NCBI GenBank assembly: GCA_002005505.1
Contig: KV908440.1
Location: forward strand, 142,501 to 162,500
Source: Botryococcus braunii
Taxonomy: Eukaryota; Chlorophyta; Trebouxiophyceae
Reading direction: 5' to 3'
Length of the DNA: 20,000 nt
Shown here: piece after piece, positions 1 to 17,150 of the stretch
How positions within the stretch are numbered: position 1 is the stretch's first letter
How the letters are laid out: every line of letters starts with the position of its first letter
Made by a program: the position numbers and the translations under genes
The notes under the pieces: generated by a model
Databases searched by the model: none
What the model saw: the letters and a program-made list of their open reading frames with translations, nothing else
Told to the model about the DNA's origin: nothing

Positions 1-212
1 GAGGAAGAGAGGGGCGCGAGAGAAGGGGAGAGAGGGAGGGAAGGAGGGAGGGAGGAAGGGAAGGGAGCGACCGTGTGAGAGAGTGGTGAGGGAGGGAGGG
101 AGGGAGGGAGGGACGAGTGTGAGTGATTGGAAAGAGCAGGCCCTAGAGGGAATGGTAGTCAGGTATACGAAAATGACAGGAGAAACGTATTGTGCCAAAA
201 GCAATCCCCCAC
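1..212. other. Last visible intron of the propeller gene, with GGGA-rich start
   Basis: No exon of the propeller gene could be recognised here, so these bases are read as intron. Bases 1 to about 115 are a GGGA/GAGG polypurine tract on the plus strand, polypyrimidine in the gene's sense direction, similar in composition to the array at 3.3-4.3 kb. Confidence 0.5.
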
Positions 213-7517
<7,305 letters not shown>

Positions 7518-8150
7518 CACGGATCAAAGTTTCAATCCAGAGTCTGCTGTACAGTGACTGGGGGAAGGTGGGTTGGCCACACCTATTGTTTTGAAGGACA
7601 AGGAGCTGACGAGCAACACAATCCACCTGCACCGCATGTCGGGGACGCGCAATGAGCACACCGGGATCAATAAAGAGACTTAATCTTGTGAGCCGTCGTC
7701 ACAAGTCATCGAAGAATGCCATCGGACCGTGGACAGCCATTCTCGCCTCCTGTCATCGAACGTCAAACAACCCATTCAAGTGTCCCGAATTTCGACAGGT
7801 CTGAACGATCACTTGATATAGCATTGGATATGATAAAGAACCTACATTTTTGTCTTGTGTAGAAATTGAGATTGTTCTGTATCAGTTTCTCATCTGACGT
7901 AGGTGCAGGGCCATTTACCTCCGATCTTGTGTGAGGGCTTCGTGAGAGGTAGAAATTTACAGTTTTAAGATACTGAAGGAGGAAGCGTTTCTTCCTTGCT
8001 GTAAGATCAAGATTAGACCGCTCCAATCAGAACTGGCAGCAGTCCCGCGTGTCGAATGGGTCACGGTCGGAGACGGCACGACAACGCAAAGGAGTTTCCT
8101 TTTTAAGATGATGGCACCAGCCTCAATATGGAGATGACAATGCGGTGTTT
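7518..8150. other. Intergenic stretch upstream of the propeller gene
   Basis: Between the candidate start at 7517 and the stop codon at 8151. It should include the 5' untranslated region and promoter of the minus-strand gene. I saw no clear TATA box and no convincing exon. Confidence 0.35.
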
Positions 8151-8384
8151 TCATTCTCGCGGGGCAAATGTCGCGGTAGTCCAGCTGTTGATGGTGAATT
8201 CGTACTTTGGATCGGTGAAGTTCAGCCTGTGGCAATGCAGGTACTGGGAAATTCCTAGAGGGAAAGACTGCGAGGTCGAATTTGTGAGGATTTCCAGCTC
8301 GAAATTCCTTCCTTTCGAGTCCGACTCGGGAGTCTGGGTCATGGGCATATTTTGGGCTGAAAAGTGATCCGAGTTGATTTCAGC
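8151..8384 (-). CDS. Orphan terminal exon, unknown product
   Basis: A minus-strand frame preceded by the acceptor-like GCATTTCAG and closed by TGA at 8153-8151. It codes 77 residues beginning AEINSDHFSAQNM, with GRNFELEILTNST, YLHCHRLNF and YEFTINSWTTATFAPRE at the end. Codons strongly prefer C or G at the third position (GAG, AAC, TTC, ACC, CAG) and alternating hydrophobic residues suggest beta-strands, both like the recognised exons. The same frame is open up to 8438. A different minus-strand frame from an ATG at 8485 overlaps it and might supply a start through a small intron. I do not recognise the family. It would be the 3' end of a gene lying upstream of the propeller gene on the same strand. 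Confidence 0.42.
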   Translation of the reverse strand, partial: AEINSDHFSAQNMPMTQTPESDSKGRNFELEILTNSTSQSFPLGISQYLHCHRLNFTDPKYEFTINSWTTATFAPRE

Positions 8385-8580
8385 CTGAAATGCGATCTCG
8401 CGGGAGCTCCCACAAGTATCGTTCTTTCGATGTACAATTCACCAAGGTCGGCTGACGAGGACGACCATAATTGTAGCAGCAGCATCTGTTTTGAGTCAAA
8501 ACTTTTGAGTAGAGAACGAAAAGACGGGCACTATTGGAAAGATAGGGGGACATTGGCTCGACGATTGGGGGTGGGGTAAG

Positions 8581-8612
8581 GGGTTTTTTTTTTGGGGGGG
8601 GGGGGGGGGGAG
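8581..8612. repeat. Homopolymer pair: T-run followed by G-run
   Basis: About ten T followed by about eighteen G. Similar poly-G or poly-C runs occur near 10067, 13997, 15080, 15900, 16411, 16978 and 18300. Their lengths may be unreliable in any assembly. Confidence 0.8.
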
Positions 8613-8871
8613 GGTTCAGGGGGTCTCGCCCCGAGAGACTAGATAAACATTATTCTAAAGTTACATCCAGAACCACCTTTGACTTGAGGGCATGAACATT
8701 GAAATGTCCAGAACCCTGTGAAACCCAATGCAATTTCATAAAACACAGACCAATTTGCAGACAAGAAAAATTGCTGCAGCTGGCCGTCCATCTGATTCAC
8801 CTTCTAGTACATTCCATTTACCGTATAAACAGAGTTAAGGCTTTATATCTGTCCACCAACGGGAGCATGCT

Positions 8872-8929
8872 CCATGGTGCGCACATGTGCACCCTCGTGT
8901 ACTGTACAGCCACGTGATGCGCACCATGG
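8872..8929. repeat. 12-bp perfect inverted repeat with 34-bp loop
   Basis: CCATGGTGCGCA at 8872-8883 and its reverse complement at 8918-8929. No terminator context or adjacent gene gives it a role. Confidence 0.8.
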
Positions 8930-9077
8930 TGGGATGAGGACGAGTGAGCGCAGAGCGTTCTGACAAACCCAAAATATTGGTGATAACACACAAAGGAGGC
9001 AAGACTAGAGCTTGAAATCGCATGCCAAACTGATGCATCGATGCACGGATATCCCGCATCGAGATCTAGACGAGTAC

Positions 9078-9475
9078 CTCTAGAGAGCAAGACCAATCAT
9101 GGTCGACACATTGGACTCGTGAACGACTCGCGCCTTGATATGTCCTTGAATGCAGTAGGTGCTGAATTGGTTTGCGACGATCGCAGATGATGCCAAAGTC
9201 TGTTACTGTCTCACGGGTACCCATGGCCTGTCAAGCATGATCGCCTGGATTACAGTGAGCTCTCCATGGGATAGGCCTGTCCCATGGCAGACGAGTTCCT
9301 CGAAGGGCCGTGACTTCGAAGTGCCTGGCACGGCCCAAGGGCGAGCGCCCAAGGCAGCGTCACTATACGCAATTCCTTCTTGCATGTTGTCACGTGACAA
9401 CATGTGCTCATATGACGTCACTACTCGTGGTTCACGAGCCGTGACGCACGATGATTGGAGCGCACCGTAGCTCGT
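9078..9475 (+). repeat. Dispersed repeat, copy A (right part)
   Basis: It matches 16790..17150 over most of its length. Shared blocks include CTGTCTCACGGGTACC versus CTGTCTGACGGGTACC, the AGCTCTC segment, GGCAGCGTCACT, and the terminal TCGTG-rich stretch before ATGATTGGAGC versus ATGATCGGAGC. In both copies one frame reads IA.DA...YCLTGT...SS..AWI..SS, which may be decayed coding sequence. It carries a private perfect palindrome at 9383-9404. Confidence 0.7.
9383..9404. repeat. Perfect 22-bp palindrome
   Basis: The half-site CATGTTGTCAC is followed at once by its reverse complement. The centre CACGTG is an E-box/G-box type hexamer. It lies inside dispersed repeat copy A. Confidence 0.88.
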
Positions 9476-10022
9476 CAGGGCTAGCTAGTAGTTCATATTC
9501 TAGTCACTCATGGGGTTGTTTTCGGGTATGGCGAAGGGAATATTCGGGTTGTGTGTGAGAACCATTGGGGGTACGTACATGGAGGGTCTGGGCCCGGAAA
9601 CTTAGTCACAATCGATCTTTATTCTAATACTCACTTGTACAAACTTTTGAGGTTTCTGAAGGGAATTCATTTCGAAAACAGAATAATGTTCTTTGCACTT
9701 GCCGGAATGTGGTTTTAAGGGCTGTCTTTCCTATTACATAGTATAACGTGGACAACCCTAACCATTATTTTTATTAGTTAAAACAGTGGATTTGCCATGA
9801 GTGCAGAAGACCTGGCTGAAGTACCAAAGTGTCCGGCTCATATGACCCTAACACACCCAAGGTTAATGTATGCATGTTCACGGGACCTTTTGGAGCATTG
9901 TGCTGGCCACCAGGAGTCTCACTCAAACTTTCAGTAACAGGCACGAAGATGAAAACATTAAACCTACAAATGAATGCTCCTCATACGTGTATGGTATAGG
10001 TGTATTGGTAGTGAGGGTTTTT
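9476..10022. other. Intergenic, AT-richer, nothing recognised
   Basis: No frame of note, no repeat and no RNA-like structure was seen between the dispersed repeat and the next open frame. Confidence 0.4.
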
Positions 10023-10259
10023 TCAGTTTCCGGATAGGGTGGTTGAGTTTAAGGAGAGGGGGGTGGGGGGGGGGGGGGGTTGGGCATATATGTATTGGAC
10101 CCATGTGATGTTTTCAGGGGATTCTTTAACACTGGTAGTCGAGTCATCTACCGCGGGGAGGGTAAAAACCAGAAATTGCCCCGAGGTCAAACTGCCGGGA
10201 GTATTGGGGTGCACCACGTTGGAGTTCAGGGCTCTTGCCCAGGGTTGTCGATTCTGGCC
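10023..10259 (-). CDS. Unassigned open frame, possible exon
   Basis: A minus-strand frame that opens after TAG (a possible acceptor, GCGTTGTAG) and reads RALNSNVVHPNTPGSL, SGQFLVFTLPAVDDST, SPENITWVQYIYAQ before a poly-proline run caused by a poly-G tract at 10061-10079. The part before the prolines looks protein-like and uses C-ending codons. No good donor was found and no family is recognised. It could belong to the same minus-strand gene as 8151..8384, but the dispersed repeat between them makes this speculative. Confidence 0.25.
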   Translation of the reverse strand, partial: GQNRQPWARALNSNVVHPNTPGSLTSGQFLVFTLPAVDDSTTSVKESPENITWVQYIYAQPPPPPTPLSLNSTTLSGN

Positions 10260-10582
10260 CTACAACGCCAAAATGGCCGCACCGAGGATCAACCTTCAAT
10301 AATTTGGCCGATTTGCCAATTAACTGGGCTGGCAATAAGGCCACTACTGCTGCATGCACGTCCGCCTTTTCTGGCTTTCCGGCCATGGAGAGCTGCAAGC
10401 TATTTCCAAAATGCTGTACTCTCAAGTGAGCCCCAGCCTTCATCTCCCCGCCTCAGCCTCCTAGAGGCCGCAGGTCGTGAATTTCCATAGGGATTGTAAA
10501 GCATGCCTAGCGTGAAACCTAATTATTATCGTTTGTCCGTGTGCTTTTTTCCAAGGAAGCACGGTTCCCCCCTCTGCCCCCC

Positions 10583-10886
<304 letters not shown>

Positions 10887-11004
10887 TCTCGTTCGTGCAC
10901 GCATGCTGGAGCATGGGTGTAAGTGGAGGTTGTGCGTACACCCGTGCATGTGCGAGAGTGCATGCTGGAGTGGGCGTGCATGTATCGGCGGACGGCAGGA
11001 GTTG

Positions 11005-11270
11005 AACGCTAGTCTGGAATGGTTGACAGCTACCAGGACTCAAGGCGGGGTTCTTGAGTCCACCTTCCCACTCAGGACTTATTGCGCCCATGAGGGCTGC
11101 TAAGATAAATCACCGGTTCCCCCCTTTACATCAGTGGCTGCAACTAATGCCGAGATTAGAATTTCCGGGCCAGAAAAGCTGCAAAAGTCCTGGGGTGGGG
11201 TCTGACTGCGGCCATCAAAGCTGTAGAAAACAGGAGCGTGCGCAGGGTTCAAGTTGGCGGCCAGATGGCC
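11005..11270 (+). repeat. Dispersed repeat, copy B (left part)
   Basis: It aligns with 16528..16803. Both share GCTAGTCTGGAA, a GGGGTTC...CCACCTTC/GGCGACCTTC segment, ATTGCGCCCATGAGGGCT versus ATTGCGCTCATGCGGGCT, and GCGGCCATCAAAGCTG versus CCGGCCATCAAAAGCTG. It covers the half of the element that copy A lacks. Confidence 0.6.
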
Positions 11271-12286
11271 GTGACGTAACAATGAAATCAACAACCTTGC
11301 CTAGGTAGGAACCTTGCCTATCGTGTAATTCCTTCCTTCCTATCGTGGGATCGTAGGTTACGATCCCTACGATGTAGGTTACGAACCGACTCGAATCACA
11401 TGAAACATGTGACATTGTCCGACTAGAATGATCTGAGATTGCTGATGCGGTGCCTGCAGGTTCCAGGTACTCCATCGTGGTCTCCTTCGGATCTGTTTCT
11501 TGCCTCTTAGTTGCAATTTTCTTCAAAAGCTTCTCTGATTTCGAGGCTGAGCCCACCGGGCTTGGTAAATGGTTCGCTAGAACGTGCTGTGCCGCCACCC
11601 ACACTCAAAAGGTTGTACCGCACAAGTTCCTTCTTTCCGTTTACTCTTTCCTTCCGTTCGTCCAGTTCCTTCCATTTTTTAGGCTGATTTTAAACTCATA
11701 GAAACGCAACATGTGGTAGATTGACCTTTGCTGTGCGATCCTGTCAAACCTGCAGGTTTCATTATTCTTCGACAACTTTGTCGGTAACTACAGATTCCGT
11801 CCAACTTCACTCAGCCCAGTCGGTGAGTCGGTCTTCACCCTCTCCTTGCTTATAATTTTGGAGCTTGTTTGTGCTCCAACCACACGTGTTTAGGGCATGT
11901 CAGGTGTGGATGAGATCCTCATGATGTTCAAATTTATGTGGATGCAGGCAGACTAGGCGGATTTTTGAAAAATGGAGCTCGCAGGTCCCGTTATAGATTC
12001 ATCAGTCTTAAAGCTAAGCTGGCAGATTAAGTAAGAGTGTCACTGACCCTTTCCAAAACTAGGTTTTTTACAATATTGGTTGCAAACACTTCAAGAAGCT
12101 GGGCATGTGTTGTTTTAAAAGGCTTTCTGTGGGCATTGATACCACCTTCGTCACCCATCCTGGCAGCAAATATCTTGTTACATCTGTTCTTGCCTTGAGC
12201 CAACTGCGATTTGCATTGTTCCTTGCAGCTTTAACAGGCAAGGAGTCCAGTGCTTCTATCTGAATCCATCTATTTCTGAATCGCAG
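11271..12286. other. Upstream region of the F-box/LRR gene, no exon assigned
   Basis: It holds a short inverted repeat near 11349-11373 (ATCGTAGG and CCTACGAT) with GTAGGTTACGA twice. The missing first exon of the F-box gene should be here, but I could not choose one with an ATG and the required phase. Confidence 0.35.
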
Positions 12287-13805
12287 GAACATAATCAACC
12301 TCCCCTTTGATGTTCTGATCAAGATACTGGCCAGTGTGGACCTGTCCACTTTGAGAATGTCCCGGCTGGTGTGCAAGGCATTTTGCAGGGCATCGATCCC
12401 TTGCATCAGTTCCTTGCAGTGCAATTGCGTGACAATTAATATAACAGCAGCGCAGCTGGCTCACGGGCTGTCCGTGTTTTCCTCCATTACTAAGCTTCAC
12501 CTGGCCGTGGCTCTGCCGCACGATGCCTCCATGCTGGTCCTCCCTGCAGTGCTCTCTACGCTCCGCAGCCTCACGCTGGAATTCGTGGGTAATCAAGATG
12601 CAGTCTCCCACAGCTGGGAAGCCATTGTCCCAAGACTGGCTGGTGCCACGCAGCTCACTGCCCTGACGATTGCCCGCGTGGCAGTTCAAGGAGCTGGCTT
12701 CAAGCTAGCTGACAGCCTCAGAGCCTTCACCGCCCTCGAGGAGCTGGCCGTGCATGCCATTCCGGCTGGAGAAGCAGAGACCTTGGCAGAGGCAGTTTTG
12801 CAGCTTCCAAGACTTCAAAGACTTCAAAAACTGCGAAGCCTGTTTGTGGATGATCGCTTCATGGACGTCGTGGTCCTCAATGCATCCCGCTTGACCCGCC
12901 TACAGTCCCTGACCTGGGTGATAGGGTCACAAGCTCGTTTGGAGCATCTGGCGCTTCTAACCCAGCTGACTTTCCTTGAATGTGACACGCGGTCGTCAAC
13001 CGTGTCTCCGCACCTTGTCCAGCTCAGCCATCTGACTTCTTTGCAAGTGTTGAGACTCTGTGACCGCCTTCCCAGCATCGACCAGTTGAGCCAGTTAGTA
13101 AGCCCCATGACGGGGCTGCGGGATCTGCTAATTTGTTCTCCGGATCCCGATATAGCATTTGGACTGGACCCTCTCTTGGCCCGCCTCCCAATGATCACGA
13201 AGCTGGGCCTTTCGGGTTTGCCTATCGGAGCATCAGGGCTTCCTGTTAGGCTCCTCCCCAATGGGTTTGCAAGCCTGCGTGCGGTTTCCTTGTGGCTTCT
13301 GGCAGATGAACCCACCAATGTGGTGCAGCTCGCCGAAGCGTTCCGCGGACTGGAATCCCTCAAGCTTGTGTGCGAAAGTGCTGTCGCCCAGAAGTTCTTG
13401 AGCCACCTGCCTTGCTTGGGGAGATTGACGGAGCTGGTCTTGTCCCAGTTTCTCTGGTCAGCGTCATTCCCTGGCTTGACCTCTGTCAGTTTCTTGGAGG
13501 AGCTCCAGAACCTCAAACGTCTGGTGCTGGACAATGCGGTGGACGTTGTGGCGTGGGATGGCGGGCTCAAATACTTGGCCCTGCTGACCAACCTTACCGA
13601 ACTGGGAATCCGGCATTCCTGGCCTGCACAGCCCTTGACCAGCGCACAGGTGCAGCCGCTGACGGGGCTCATACGGCTGGAGAAACTGTCTTGCAGTACA
13701 CCGTGGGGCGACGCCTTGGGGAGGGCTGTGCAAGGACGGCAACATGAACTGGGCCTTCGTCGCTGCCACAACGCATTTCATGGGCGTATTACCTGGCCCT
13801 GGTAA
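12287..13805 (+). CDS. F-box and leucine-rich-repeat protein, large 3' exon
   Basis: The exon begins after the acceptor TTTCTGAATCGCAG and enters with the last base of a codon. It runs 505 codons to TAA at 13803-13805. The first residues read NIINLPFDVLIKILASVD then SRLVCKAF, the F-box pattern (LPxDVLxxIL...SRLVCKxF). F-boxes bind Skp1 in SCF ubiquitin ligases. The rest, from about residue 60 to 480, is a run of leucine-rich repeats such as SSITKLHLAVAL, TLRSLTLEFV, TQLTALTIA, TSLQVLRLCD, ESLKLVCE, RLTELVLS and NLTELGIRHS, the usual substrate-binding part. A GTG or internal ATG would be a poor start, so the initiator Met is probably in an upstream exon. No other gene overlaps it. The substrate is unknown. 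Confidence 0.8.
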
Positions 13806-14130
13806 ACTTACCGCTCGGGCGTGTGAGTCATAGGCACGGCGAGGGGGATGGCAACATGCCTCTCTGGAAGACAGGGGGGCTAGGGGAGAGGGGCAGTGTG
13901 CGGGGGGAGTTACATGCCAGTTAGGAAAGGGTCCTCCAAGGCAAGGTCATCGACCCCGTGGGGACCCGCTGGCCAGGTCGACATCCTCCCGAGGGCCCCC
14001 CCGAGGGGGGGGGGGGGGGCTTGGAGGTCATCATTTCTCATCACAGTCAGGAAGGGGTCCTGCAAGGCATCCCTCAGATGTGGCATAAGTGTTGGGATGG
14101 GCACGGGCATTCACAGGGCCATGGCGCTTG
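13806..14130. other. 3' flank of the F-box gene
   Basis: G-rich, with two related segments (AGTTAGGAAAGGGTCCTCCA at about 13919 and AGTCAGGAAGGGGTCCTGCA at about 14046) about 127 bp apart. This region should contain the 3' untranslated region. No AATAAA was seen close to the stop. Confidence 0.4.
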
Positions 14131-14385
14131 CTTATGGGCCTATGCTATCTTATGCTTGTTTCTTATGGTCGTATGCTATCTTATGCTTATGGGCTATCTT
14201 ATGGGCTACCTTATCTTATGCTTATGGGCTACCGTATCTTACCTTACCTTATGGGCTATCTTATGCTTATTTCTTATGGGCTTAAGCTATCTTCTTCTTA
14301 TGGGCTTATGCTATCTTATGCTTGCGCTTATGGGTTTATGCTGTCTTACGCTTATGGGCTTAGGCTATCTTATGTTTATGCTACC
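14131..14385. repeat. Degenerate CTTATGGGC / CTATCTTATG minisatellite
   Basis: Variable-length units mix CTTATGGGCT, TATGCTATCTTATG and GGGCTACCTTATC. All plus-strand frames stay open through it and give Tyr/Leu/Gly/Met-rich peptides, which is a property of the repeat, not evidence of a gene. Confidence 0.85.
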
Positions 14386-14626
14386 AGGAGTTTTTTGATC
14401 ACAGTAGAACGTGTCTGTCAGAGTTGTTCTGTGTTGAGCCTGATGTATAGGCCCCAACCACTGCTGGCGATGCTCTGCATTTTAGACGTGCGTCGCAGCT
14501 GAACTGTGATTGAATGTGACTTGGTGTCGCCGGAGGTTAAGTGTAACGCGTCTGAGAGTCGGGGAGGAGAAGACCATTTTTTATAAAATGATATATAGAG
14601 CTTTTTAGTTTTTACTTTTCTTTTTT

Positions 14627-14727
14627 TTGTTCAATTGTCTCTTTCACTGTGTGGGGTTTGTGGAGCACTTGCAACACCCTTGCAACTGCTCCACAAACCC
14701 CACACACTGAAAAAGACACTTGAACAT
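14627..14727. ncRNA. Long imperfect hairpin: candidate small-RNA precursor or foldback element
   Basis: The left arm 14627-14667 and right arm 14687-14727 pair at 37 of 41 positions around a 19-nt loop. The inner 19 bp are perfect (GTGTGGGGTTTGTGGAGCA and its complement). The mismatches are single and spread, as in plant or algal miRNA precursors. A second outer match, GTCGGGGAGGA near 14557 with TCCTCCCCGAC near 14728, encloses it, separated on the left by about 60 nt of AT-rich DNA. Transcription cannot be judged from sequence, and a decayed MITE is equally possible. Confidence 0.5.
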
Positions 14728-14739
14728 CCTCCCCGACAG

Positions 14740-15860
14740 GTGTGTTGCAAGTGTGTTGCAAGTGTGAAATTGGCTTATGCACACCCGGTAGGATGAGATC
14801 AGAGGATGACGTAGAGGTTGCTCATCCGCGTGTCTCCCGGGTGATGCAAGGTCAGATAGGGGAGAGCGACCAGACAGTTTAGTCACTTTGTGCAGAGTAG
14901 CTCTGGGGCAATCGCGCCTTGCAAGGAGAGCTTTCCCTGGCCCAGCTGGGAAGGTGGTAGAGGGTGTTGCAGAGCTCGAGCGCACACACGCACACGTGCG
15001 TGCGTGCGTGCGAGGTGAGAAGATGTGACAGGTTTGAGGGTCAAGGGGATATGGACCCCTTGGGGGTGGGGGGTTTAGCCGGGGGGGGGGGGGGGATGAT
15101 GAGTCCTTTGGGGTACCCTGATATCATCGATGCGGTTGATAATTTGGAGAACACTACCCATGTTTAGCTCTATCGAATTGAGATCCAGCTAGTTTATCGA
15201 CAGTTGATGCATCTTGTCGAGGACTTGGCTGCCATTGGAAATTTTTAAGAATAAAGGAAGTCTCAACAAAGATCTGTCCAAGGCATTCTGACGTCTAGAC
15301 TTGAATGGTGGAGAATGTTTCAGGGACTGAGGTGTTGAGTTGTGAACATTATTATTGAATGCCTTGTGCTTTAGGTGATCTTCACATGTGCACTATTACA
15401 ATATGGGTCCATTGAGAACATAAGGTACCGTCAGACACTTTAGAGTGTGGACGTTTTCGAAGACAAGGTACAATCAGATCTAGATCACACGTTTGTGGGC
15501 AGACGGCTATTAAAGCAGCGTTCATCGCACATGCGAGCAACTAGAATGGAAAGATGCTGGGCACGTAAGGATGCTAGTCTTGTCCATTTAGTGCATGTGT
15601 CTAATAGCAGACAGTCGTCAAGGACTGTAGCAGGAGAGACACTGACGACCTGCAGGAGAGACAGCTGTCGGCTTGCGTACAGGTGATGCCGAATGCCCAT
15701 AACCTTTTATGAGGCCGTAAAAGCCATCATGTTGTGCATTCCTGTCACTGGTTTCGAGAATGAACGCCAATTATCCCTGATGAATCTTCTGAAAGATGGG
15801 ACGAGACACCGCTTGGGTTCAGGCGTGATAAACTGCCTCTAGAGAGATCTCTCAGAGAAA
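14740..15860. other. Intergenic, nothing recognised
   Basis: It contains tandem GTGTTGCAA copies at about 14741-14765, an ACACGTGCG-type GC/CA cluster near 14985-15012, and a poly-G run near 15080. No coding signal with splice support was found. Confidence 0.4.
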
Positions 15861-15867
15861 GCGCAGC

Positions 15868-16013
15868 TTTTGCAGGAGTGGCTCATAGGGAGTAAAGGGG
15901 GGGGGGGGTAAAGGGGGAGGTGAAAGGGGGGTAGGGGGGGTGTATAAGCTGCGCTGCGCTGCGTTTACACAGTGAATACCTTTCCCTATGAAGCTCTTTT
16001 TGCAGGAGTGGCT
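15868..16013. repeat. Direct repeats flanking a G-rich segment
   Basis: TTTTGCAGGAGTGGCT occurs at 15868-15883 and again at 15998-16013. Between them lie long G runs and CTGCG copies. It could be the trace of an insertion or local duplication. Confidence 0.6.
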
Positions 16014-16527
16014 AACGGCCTGCAGATACCATGTAGACAACTAGAGCTGCAATCACATATTTCGTAGACTGTCAGCTGCAGCACCGCGGGTTTGTCATCA
16101 GATTCTAGGTTCAGATCTCAATGTTAACCAATTTTGCACGTGTACCAACCTTCGAGGCAGTGTGATAACTACAATCACATGTATACCTTCAGCATTTCTA
16201 TCTAATTTGTACGAAACCTCTACTTAGAGCTGAAGGCTGAGACGGCTTCTGCTCTATCGGTGAAATCTGACCCATTATGTAATGATATGTTTCTTGCGGT
16301 GCATCATGCTCGTGCTTTTATGTTACGGATTCTCTAGAACATGTCTAATTAGCTTGTAAGCTGCTTCCTAATGAATATCTTGTGAATAAGCTTATGTCCT
16401 CGTCAACCCCCCCCCCCCTTCTCGCTTTCTCTCTCCCTCACTCCCCGCACTTCCCCCGGGGGCCCGGGTGCGTGTTGTAGTGGACGTGCCCTCATCGGTT
16501 TACCACGGGAGGCCTCCTAGGGCCAGT
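16014..16527. other. Intergenic, nothing recognised
   Basis: AT-richer sequence up to about 16400, then a poly-C run and a CT-rich stretch. No supported gene was seen. Confidence 0.4.
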
Positions 16528-17150
16528 TTAGTGCTAGTCTGGAAAGGTCGACAGGCTTTCAATGATAGCTATTGTATATATACAATAGCTGGAGTATATA
16601 CAAAGACTATGGATGGGGTTCCAGAGGCGACCTTCTCATGGCAGTCCCTCATTGCGCTCCCATTGCGCTCATGCGGGCTCACCAGCCAAACCTGGCTGCA
16701 ATGTACTGCCGAGTTTGGGTTTTACAGACTACAAAAGCTCCAGAAGTCAGGTGGAGATCTCTAGAGCCTTGACGCCGGCCATCAAAAGCTGCAGAGAGCA
16801 GGAGTTTCCATGAGCACATTCCGAATCGTCAACGACTCTCGTCTAGATACCTTCGATCTTGAGTTTACTACAATAGCAGGTGATGCCACAATCCAGTACT
16901 GTCTGACGGGTACCTGTGACTGCTCAAGCAAGAGCGCCTGGATCAAGATGAGCTCTCAGAGGAGCAACCTGTCCCCCGGGGGGGGGGGGGGGATTTCACC
17001 AGGCGCCAGAGGCAGCGTCACTGGCTGTGACTCACATGTAAATCTTACTTTCCTACACGGTGTCATAGGTTATGGCACTGACTCGTGATTCACGACTCGT
17101 GACTGGCTCGTGACTGACTCGTGACTGACTCGTGAGTCACAATGATCGGA
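16528..17150 (+). repeat. Dispersed repeat, copy C (longest)
   Basis: The left half matches copy B and the right half matches copy A, so this copy shows that A and B are parts of one element of roughly 600 bp. The right end holds tandem GACTCGTGACT units (17077-17140). An internal palindrome (16567-16590) is absent from copy B and may be a later insertion. No transposase-like frame or terminal repeat was found. Confidence 0.65.
16567..16590. repeat. Perfect 24-bp palindrome, AT-rich
   Basis: The half AGCTATTGTATA is followed by its exact reverse complement. It could extrude as a cruciform and lies within dispersed repeat copy C. Confidence 0.9.

Noticed and set aside
7763..8026. 87-residue minus-strand frame at 7.76-8.03 kb
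   Set aside because: Its codon choice is unbiased, it has no splice or family support, and it lies between the stop at 8151 and the next gene start. Probably chance.
12824..13771. 315-residue minus-strand frame opposite the F-box/LRR exon
   Set aside because: It is the antisense shadow of the LRR frame, Ser/Arg-rich, with no domain. The plus strand carries the F-box and LRR patterns.
13896..14502. Plus-strand frames rich in Tyr/Leu/Met at 14.1-14.4 kb, looking like membrane protein
   Set aside because: All three frames are open because the CTTATGGGC minisatellite lacks stops. The apparent hydrophobicity comes from the repeat.
15447..15686. 79-residue plus-strand frame
   Set aside because: It has no recognisable motif, a charged random-like composition and no splice context.
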